This document shows positions 59,534 through 64,000 of a stretch of 64,000 nucleotides of DNA, piece after piece. The first letter of the stretch is position 1. Every line of letters begins with the position of its first letter. The translations under genes and the position numbers were made by a program. A model generated the notes under the pieces. That model saw nothing but the letters and a program-made list of their open reading frames with translations. It had not been told where the DNA came from and searched no databases. This DNA comes from JAODBQ01 sp047602055 (GTDB lineage: Bacteria; Actinomycetota; Acidimicrobiia; Acidimicrobiales; Ilumatobacteraceae): NCBI GenBank assembly GCA_047602055.1, contig JASGIG010000001.1:3968001-4032000 (forward strand), in the 5' to 3' direction.

Positions 59534-59610
59534 GGAGTGCCACGTGTTCGATGGAGTCGGTGGCGCGCTCCCGTCGCGCGGAGGCCACTCCATCGCACGT
59601 CTGGCACTCC
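59534..59610. repeat. 77-bp palindromic element B, copy 2
   Basis: Arms GGAGTGCCA...CGATGGAGT and ACTCCATCG...TGGCACTCC. Same length and design as the copy at 34129-34205, with a diverged GC-rich centre. It abuts the 20-bp tandem array. Confidence 0.8.
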
Positions 59611-59658
59611 GAGGCCGACGACCGGAGCGGGTCGGCGGCGACGTGGTAGGAACCCCGG

Positions 59659-60774
59659 ATGCTGGATCGTGGTGGACCGCTGGCTGGCGTGCGGGTCGTC
59701 GACGTCGGCGACGGCTCGGCTCGCTTCGCCGGCAAGGTGCTCGCCGAGCTGGGCGCGCACGTCGTCCGCCTGCGGCGCGGTGAGCCCGGGCCGGCGATGG
59801 TCGACGCGCCCGGCGGCGTGCTCGACTGGTGGTTCGACGGCGGCACCGACCTGGCGGACGCCGACGCCGACGGCGACGACCTCGTCCGGCTGATCGAGTC
59901 CGCCGACATCCTCGTCGAGGCCGGCTCGCCGAGCGATCTCCTCGAACGGCGCTGGGACAACCCGCGCCTCAGCCACGTGATCCTCACCCCGTTCGGCATC
60001 GACGGGCCGCGTGCCAGCTGGCAGGGCAGCGATCTGGTGATGACCGCGGCCGGCGGGATCCTCTCCGTCACCGGCACGCCCGACGAGCCCGTGACGATCT
60101 GGGGCCGGCAGATGGACAACATCGGCGGGCTGTACGCGGCGATCTGCGCGCTGACCGGGCTGTTCCGCGCCAGGACGACCGGCCACGGTACGACGTTCGA
60201 CGTCTCCCACCAGCACGGTGTCGTGTCGTGCAGCGAGCAGGTCCTGATGTTCTGGTGGTGGCCGGCGGCCTTCGAGCCGATCGGCGGTCCGATCGCCCAG
60301 CGGCAGATGGCCCTGCACTGGAGCCGGATCTACGACGTCGTGCCGTGCAAGCGCGGCTTCTGCATGGTCTCGCCGAGCGCCGGGGGCGTGCCGGACCTGC
60401 TGGCGTGGATGGCGTCAGCGCGGCCACGTGCCCGAGCCGGTCGACGTCACCGACATCCGTGCGCTCGGCAACTCGCTGATGGGCGCGCTGCGGGTGTTCT
60501 GCGCCGAGCTCGACGCCACCGAGGTGTTCGACGGCGGCCAGGAGCGTCACGTCCCGTTCGGCGAGGTGCTCACCGTCGCCCAGGTCGCCGAGTCGCCGCA
60601 GCACATCGCCCGCGGCTTCTTCCGCCGGGTCGACGGCACCGACGTCGACGTCCCCGGGCCGTTCGCCCGCTTCGTCCGAGACGCCGGCTGCGCCGCCGCT
60701 CGCACCGCCCGGCGGCCCGCTGACCGCCGCCGCGCTCGACGAGCTGATCGACAGCGTGGACCGCCGCGCCGCCG
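59659..60774 (+). CDS. CaiB/BaiF CoA-transferase, N-terminal unit, frame broken
   Basis: Family III CoA-transferase. The start LAGVRVVDVGDG...GKVLAELGAHVVRLRR is typical, and AGGILSVTGTP and TGLFRARTTGHGTTFDVS follow. The frame shifts near 60412 (to VDVTDIRALGNSLMGALRVF) and again near 60681 (to TPAAPPLAPPGGPLTAAALD). A third shift near 60765 would join it to the next frame. All three are consistent with single extra bases. No stop codon separates it from the next unit once they are corrected, so a two-domain CaiB-CaiB protein of about 772 residues is likely. Confidence 0.75.
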
Positions 60775-61980
60775 GTGCCCGTCGGCGATGGCGACCCCGC
60801 CGCCGCACCGCTCGCCGGCGTGCGCGTCGTCGACTTCACCCACGTGCTCGCCGGGCCGTTCGGCACCAGGGTCCTCGCCGACCTCGGCGCCGACGTGATC
60901 AGGATCCAGACCGAGGTCCGCTCGCAGGCCGCGAACCACAACTCGTACCCGTACTTCGCGATGTGGGGCCGATCGAAGAAGTCGATCGTGCTGAACATGG
61001 CCGACCCCCGTGCGCTCGACGTGCTGCGCCGGCTGGTCGAGGTGTCCGACGTCGTCGTCGAGAACTTCTCCGCCGGCGTGCTCGACGAGTGGGGCGCGGG
61101 CTGGGACCAGCTGTCGTCGTGGAACCCGCGGGTGTCGTACCTGTCGATGCACGGCGCCGGCGAGGACGGGCCGTGGCGCGACTTCGTGACGTTCGCCCCG
61201 ACCGTGCACGCGTTGGCGGGGCTGACCGCGATCTCCGGGCCGGAGGGCCACGTCGAGTGCGGTCCCGGCATCGCCCTCAACGACCACGTCAGCGGCCTCG
61301 CCGGGGCGATCGCCGTGCTCGCCACCCTCGAAGCCCGTCACCGCACCGGCCGCGGCCAGCACATCGACCTGTCCCAACTGGAGATGGCCAGCTACCTGAT
61401 CGGCCCGGCGTTCGTCGACTTGCTGGCCAACGGGCGCGAGGCGCGCGCCGCCGGCACCCGTGACGCGTTCAGCGATGCGGTGCCGAACGACGTGGTGCCG
61501 TGCGCCGACGGCGCGTGGCTGGCGGTGACGGCGCGCGACGACGGTGACTGGGCTCGCCTGTCCCCGATCCTCGGCGCGCCCGACGGTCTCGACACGATCG
61601 ACTCGCGACGAGAGCGGCGCTCCGAAGTACGATCACTGCTCGCGTCGTGGGCCATTGGTCGATCCGCGGCCGAGGCCGCCGAGGAGCTACAGGCCGCCGG
61701 CGTCCCGGCGTCGAAGGTCCAGGACGCCTCGCACCTCACCGGCGAGGACCCGCAGCTCGCCCACCGCGGCTCGTTCCTCGATCTGCCGAGCGAGATGTTC
61801 GGCGTCCAGCACATCGAGTGCTTCCCCGCACGGTTGCACGACGCGTCCGGCGCGCCGATCGAGCTCGAGTACCGGGCGACGCCGTACTACGGCGAGCACA
61901 CCTTCGACGTCTACCGCGAGGTGCTCGGCCTCGACGAGGTCGAGATCGCCGAGCGCATGGGCGACGGGCTGTTCACGTAG
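60775..61980 (+). CDS. CaiB/BaiF CoA-transferase (C-terminal unit of a probable fusion)
   Basis: 401 codons, intact. Family marks are LAGVRVVDFTHVLAGPFGTR with ADLGADVIRIQTE, FAMWGRSKKSIVLNMAD, the catalytic Asp region HIDLSQLEMASYLIGP, and the end EYRATPYYGEHTFDVYREVL. It transfers CoA between carboxylates. Written here from the GTG at 60775, but it may be translated as the second half of a longer fusion with the preceding unit. It ends 1 bp from the convergent DsbA-like gene. Confidence 0.88.
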   Translation: MPVGDGDPAAAPLAGVRVVDFTHVLAGPFGTRVLADLGADVIRIQTEVRSQAANHNSYPYFAMWGRSKKSIVLNMADPRALDVLRRLVEVSDVVVENFSAGVLDEWGAGWDQLSSWNPRVSYLSMHGAGEDGPWRDFVTFAPTVHALAGLTAISGPEGHVECGPGIALNDHVSGLAGAIAVLATLEARHRTGRGQHIDLSQLEMASYLIGPAFVDLLANGREARAAGTRDAFSDAVPNDVVPCADGAWLAVTARDDGDWARLSPILGAPDGLDTIDSRRERRSEVRSLLASWAIGRSAAEAAEELQAAGVPASKVQDASHLTGEDPQLAHRGSFLDLPSEMFGVQHIECFPARLHDASGAPIELEYRATPYYGEHTFDVYREVLGLDEVEIAERMGDGLFT

Positions 61981-61981
61981 T

Positions 61982-62617
61982 TCAGCGCACCGGTCCGGGC
62001 TCGCGTTCGGGTTCGGCGAGGCAGCGGTCGACGAACGCGTCGAACGACCCCGGGTCGGGCCGCACGACGAGGTGACCGTCGACGTGCTCGATGTGCAGCG
62101 CCGGACAGAAGAAGCCCTCGCCGTCGACGAAGAAGTGCGGCGAGCCCTGCACGCCACGCGCCCGACCGTCGCGCCAGTCGGCCAGAACGTCGGCCTCGCC
62201 CGAGGACGGGTCGTCCACCCCGAGCGCTGCGGCGATCGCCGCGAGGACCGCCGGATCGGTGATGTCGGCGTCGTCTTCGAACAGCACGTCGCGCACCAGC
62301 AGGCTGGCCCGCAGACCCGTCACGTCGTCGACGCGGTAGGCCGCCGCCACCAACGCCAAGGCCGGCAACGACGTCGACGGCCACCTCGCCGGATCGAAGC
62401 CGGCGAACAGATCTGGGGCGACGCTGCAGCGCAGCACGGCGACCTTCTCGGCGACCATCGCCGGGTCGAGCGGCGCGCCGTTGACCAGCTCCAGCGGCCA
62501 CGCCCGGACACGCACCGCGACGTCCGCGCCCGTCGCCACCAGCCGATCGACGAATCGATGCAACCCGACGTGCGTGAACGGGCACACCACGTCGGCGAAC
62601 ACCTCGACCACCTTCAT
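61982..62617 (-). CDS. DsbA family / 2-hydroxychromene-2-carboxylate isomerase-like protein
   Basis: 211 residues, thioredoxin-like fold with the helical insert of the DsbA/FrnE group. The active-site position reads VCPFTHVG: only the first cysteine (C12) remains, so it is not a normal disulfide oxidoreductase. The cis-proline loop GVQGSPHFFVDGEGFF is conserved. A glutathione- or mycothiol-dependent isomerase is possible. GAGGAGG precedes the ATG. Confidence 0.82.
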   Translation of the reverse strand: MKVVEVFADVVCPFTHVGLHRFVDRLVATGADVAVRVRAWPLELVNGAPLDPAMVAEKVAVLRCSVAPDLFAGFDPARWPSTSLPALALVAAAYRVDDVTGLRASLLVRDVLFEDDADITDPAVLAAIAAALGVDDPSSGEADVLADWRDGRARGVQGSPHFFVDGEGFFCPALHIEHVDGHLVVRPDPGSFDAFVDRCLAEPEREPGPVR

Positions 62618-62749
62618 CACTGCCTCCTCGTACCGCCGAGCCCGACCGCGCATCATCTTCCTCGCAACCACCCGGACGCGACCAGGGCCAAACGCCCCGG
62701 CTCAACCGGCAAATGGATCGTACTGCGAGCTATCTGCGAAGCTCGTCCC

Positions 62750-63223
62750 ATGACCGACGCCTCCTCCGAGGGCGGCGACGCCGCCTGCTGGGCGAACCTC
62801 GACGAACGCCCGCTCGTCCTCGACGACCATGCGCTTGCCGACCTGTTCCGCAACCTCGCCGACGCGGTGATCATCGCCGATCGCGGCGGGATCATCCGGA
62901 TGTGGAACGACGGCGCCGAGCGGCTGTTCGGCTGGTCCTCCGCCGAGGCGCTCGGCCAGCCGCTGTCGATGATCGTCCCCGAACGGCTGCGTTCGCGCCA
63001 CGACCGCGGCTACGAGCGGATGATGCAGACCGGCGAGACCAGCTACGCCGACCGGCTGCTGCAGGTGCCGGCGCTGCACCGCGAGGGCAAGCCGCTGTCG
63101 ATCGCGTTCACCGTCAGCCTGCTGCACGACGCCATGCGGCTGCCATCCGGCGTGGCCGCCGTCCTGCGCGACGACACGGCCAACTTCGAGCTGCGCCGCG
63201 CCAACCGCCCCAAGCCGGAGTGA
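62750..63223 (+). CDS. PAS domain sensory protein
   Basis: 157 residues made of one PAS domain: LADAVIIADRGGIIRMWNDG, AERLFGWSSAEALGQPLSMI, then VPERLRSRHDRGYERMMQTG, typical of PAS-fold S-box proteins. No output domain follows, so it must signal through a partner. The ligand is not deducible. TATCTG lies about 20 nt upstream of the ATG. Confidence 0.85.
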   Translation: MTDASSEGGDAACWANLDERPLVLDDHALADLFRNLADAVIIADRGGIIRMWNDGAERLFGWSSAEALGQPLSMIVPERLRSRHDRGYERMMQTGETSYADRLLQVPALHREGKPLSIAFTVSLLHDAMRLPSGVAAVLRDDTANFELRRANRPKPE

Positions 63224-63316
63224 CCGCTCCGAGTCCCACACGTCGGTGCGAGTGGCACGCGCTCCGCCGCGGCGGGGCTCACCTGCGAACCGACGGGATC
63301 GGCAACCGATCCGACT

Positions 63317-63357
63317 TGTCGCGCCCTGACCGGAAAGATGCCGGCCCGGGCGCGACA
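63317..63357. terminator. Inverted repeat between convergent PAS and epoxide hydrolase genes
   Basis: Arms TGTCGCGCCC / GGGCGCGACA (10 bp, perfect) with an inner CCGG/CCGG stem. A smaller hairpin GATCGG-CAA-CCGATC lies just before it at 63297-63311. Probably ends the PAS transcript. Confidence 0.55.
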
Positions 63358-63365
63358 GGACGGGC

Positions 63366-63473
63366 TCAGGCGGCGGGCGGGACGACGGTGACGTGCAGCT
63401 CGTCGGTGCCGCGGACGACGTCGAGCACGGCGAGGTCACCGTCGGCGTCTGGCCGTGAGCCGGCACCAAGATC
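63366..63473 (-). pseudogene. 3' fragment of an unrecognised gene
   Basis: About 35 codons reading GSRPDADGDLAVLDVVRGTD then ELHVTVVPPA and a TGA, with codon usage like real genes here. It is in frame with the epoxide hydrolase but separated from it by that gene's TGA and element A. The parent family is not recognised. Confidence 0.35.
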
Positions 63474-63517
63474 TGTGTCAGCGCACAAACGCTCACGTCG
63501 GTCTGTGGGCTGACACA
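63474..63517. repeat. 44-bp palindromic element A, copy 3
   Basis: Arms TGTGTCAGCGCAC / GTGGGCTGACACA, with one mismatch, and an 18-nt loop containing CACGT. It begins 4 bp after the stop codon of the epoxide hydrolase. The arm bases differ from the other copies, yet pairing is largely kept, which points to selection on the structure. Confidence 0.8.
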
Positions 63518-63521
63518 GACC

Positions 63522-64000
63522 TCAGCGCATCGTGCGGAACGCGGTGCGGACCTCGTCGACGAACACGGCTGGCCGCTCGAAGGCGGCGAAGTGGCCGCCT
63601 CGGTCGAGCTCGTGCCAGTGGCGGATGTCGGTGAAGCGTCCCTCGGCCCAGCGCCGCGACGGCGTGAAGATCTCCTTCGGGAAGATCGACATCGCGGCCG
63701 GCACGCCGATCGGCCCGCTGCTGCGGAAGCGGTTGAAGCTCTCCCAGTACAGCCGCCCCGACGAGGCCCCGGCACCGGGGAGCCAGTAGTGCATGACGTT
63801 GTCGAGCATCCGGTCGCGGCTGATGGCCGAGTCCGGCGTGCCGGCATGGTCGGCCCACGCCCAGAACTTCTCGACGATCCACGCGCACTGCCCGGCCGGC
63901 GAGTCGACCAGCCCGTAGCCGAGCGTCTGCGGGCGCGTCGACTGCTGTGTCGAGTAGCCCATCCCCCAGTCGCGGTGCTCCTGGAGGCGGGCGACGGCGG
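63522..64000 (-). CDS. Epoxide hydrolase family protein (partial, runs off the window)
   Basis: C-terminal 158 residues of an EHN-type epoxide hydrolase, alpha/beta fold. Typical stretches are RDWGMGYSTQQSTRPQTLGY, SPAGQCAWIVEKFWAW, DNVMHYWLPG and, near the end, the catalytic histidine context LDRGGHFAAFERP. The nucleophile Asp lies outside the window. It adds water to epoxides; the substrate is unknown. Confidence 0.88.
   Translation of the reverse strand, partial: AVARLQEHRDWGMGYSTQQSTRPQTLGYGLVDSPAGQCAWIVEKFWAWADHAGTPDSAISRDRMLDNVMHYWLPGAGASSGRLYWESFNRFRSSGPIGVPAAMSIFPKEIFTPSRRWAEGRFTDIRHWHELDRGGHFAAFERPAVFVDEVRTAFRTMR

Overview
This is a high-GC window (GC visibly near 70%) from an actinobacterium. 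The signs are a BldD-type regulator, F420-type LLM oxidoreductases, a wax-ester-synthase relic, many acyl-CoA/CaiB genes, and GTG starts with -10 hexamers lying directly upstream of start codons. The gene mix fits the Acidimicrobiia, but that placement is inference.

Layout. 0.2-3 kb: a LAL-type LuxR regulator and a tRNA-Val. 3-13.6 kb: housekeeping genes (hemW, bldD-like, the hrcA-dnaJ-rsmE heat-shock operon with a CIRCE operator, lepA, rpsT, holA) and a DyP peroxidase. 13.6-16.7 kb: competence-type DNA uptake genes (comEC without a nuclease domain, comEA). 16.7-23.9 kb: an uptake and oxidation operon made of a PhyH dioxygenase, an NTF2-like protein, a fused LivH-LivM permease, LivG, LivF, a binding lipoprotein and a TetR regulator, headed by a sigma70-like promoter. 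23.9-32.4 kb: a CnoX thioredoxin, an aminoglycoside-phosphotransferase-like kinase, a PAC2 protein, an LLM oxidoreductase, a UvrD-type helicase and an acetylpolyamine amidohydrolase. 32.4-41 kb: a fatty acyl-AMP ligase, leuS, a VOC protein, a gutted toxin with its antitoxin, and a CHASE-GAF-SpoIIE phosphatase. 41-50.7 kb: a molybdopterin oxidoreductase, an acyl-CoA dehydrogenase with a transglutaminase, a 2OG oxygenase, an aminotransferase, a hydrolase, purU and a second kinase. 50.8-54.5 kb: a complete sulfonate operon, ssuDCBA. 54.6-56.3 kb: a cluster of gene remnants (thiolase, quinone oxidoreductase and a secreted polyester/PET-hydrolase-like enzyme). 56.3-64 kb: a CoA-ester catabolic group (quinone oxidoreductase, HpcH aldolase, acyl-CoA dehydrogenase, tandem CaiB), a DsbA-like protein, a PAS protein and a partial epoxide hydrolase.

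Two layers lie over the genes. First, several families of short dispersed repeats sit between genes: a 44-bp palindrome (3 copies), a 77-bp palindrome (2 copies), a ~70-bp element (3 copies, two of them running into coding sequence), a hairpin-plus-27-bp element (2 copies), and a 20-bp tandem array that shares its first 9 bases with the ends of the 77-bp palindrome. None carries a transposase. Second, at least nine otherwise well-conserved genes have their frame broken, mostly by apparent single-base indels, and these include dnaJ, leuS and hemW. This looks mainly like residual assembly error. The exception is the amidohydrolase gene, which is broken by two extra copies of an 8-bp unit inside its active-site motif.
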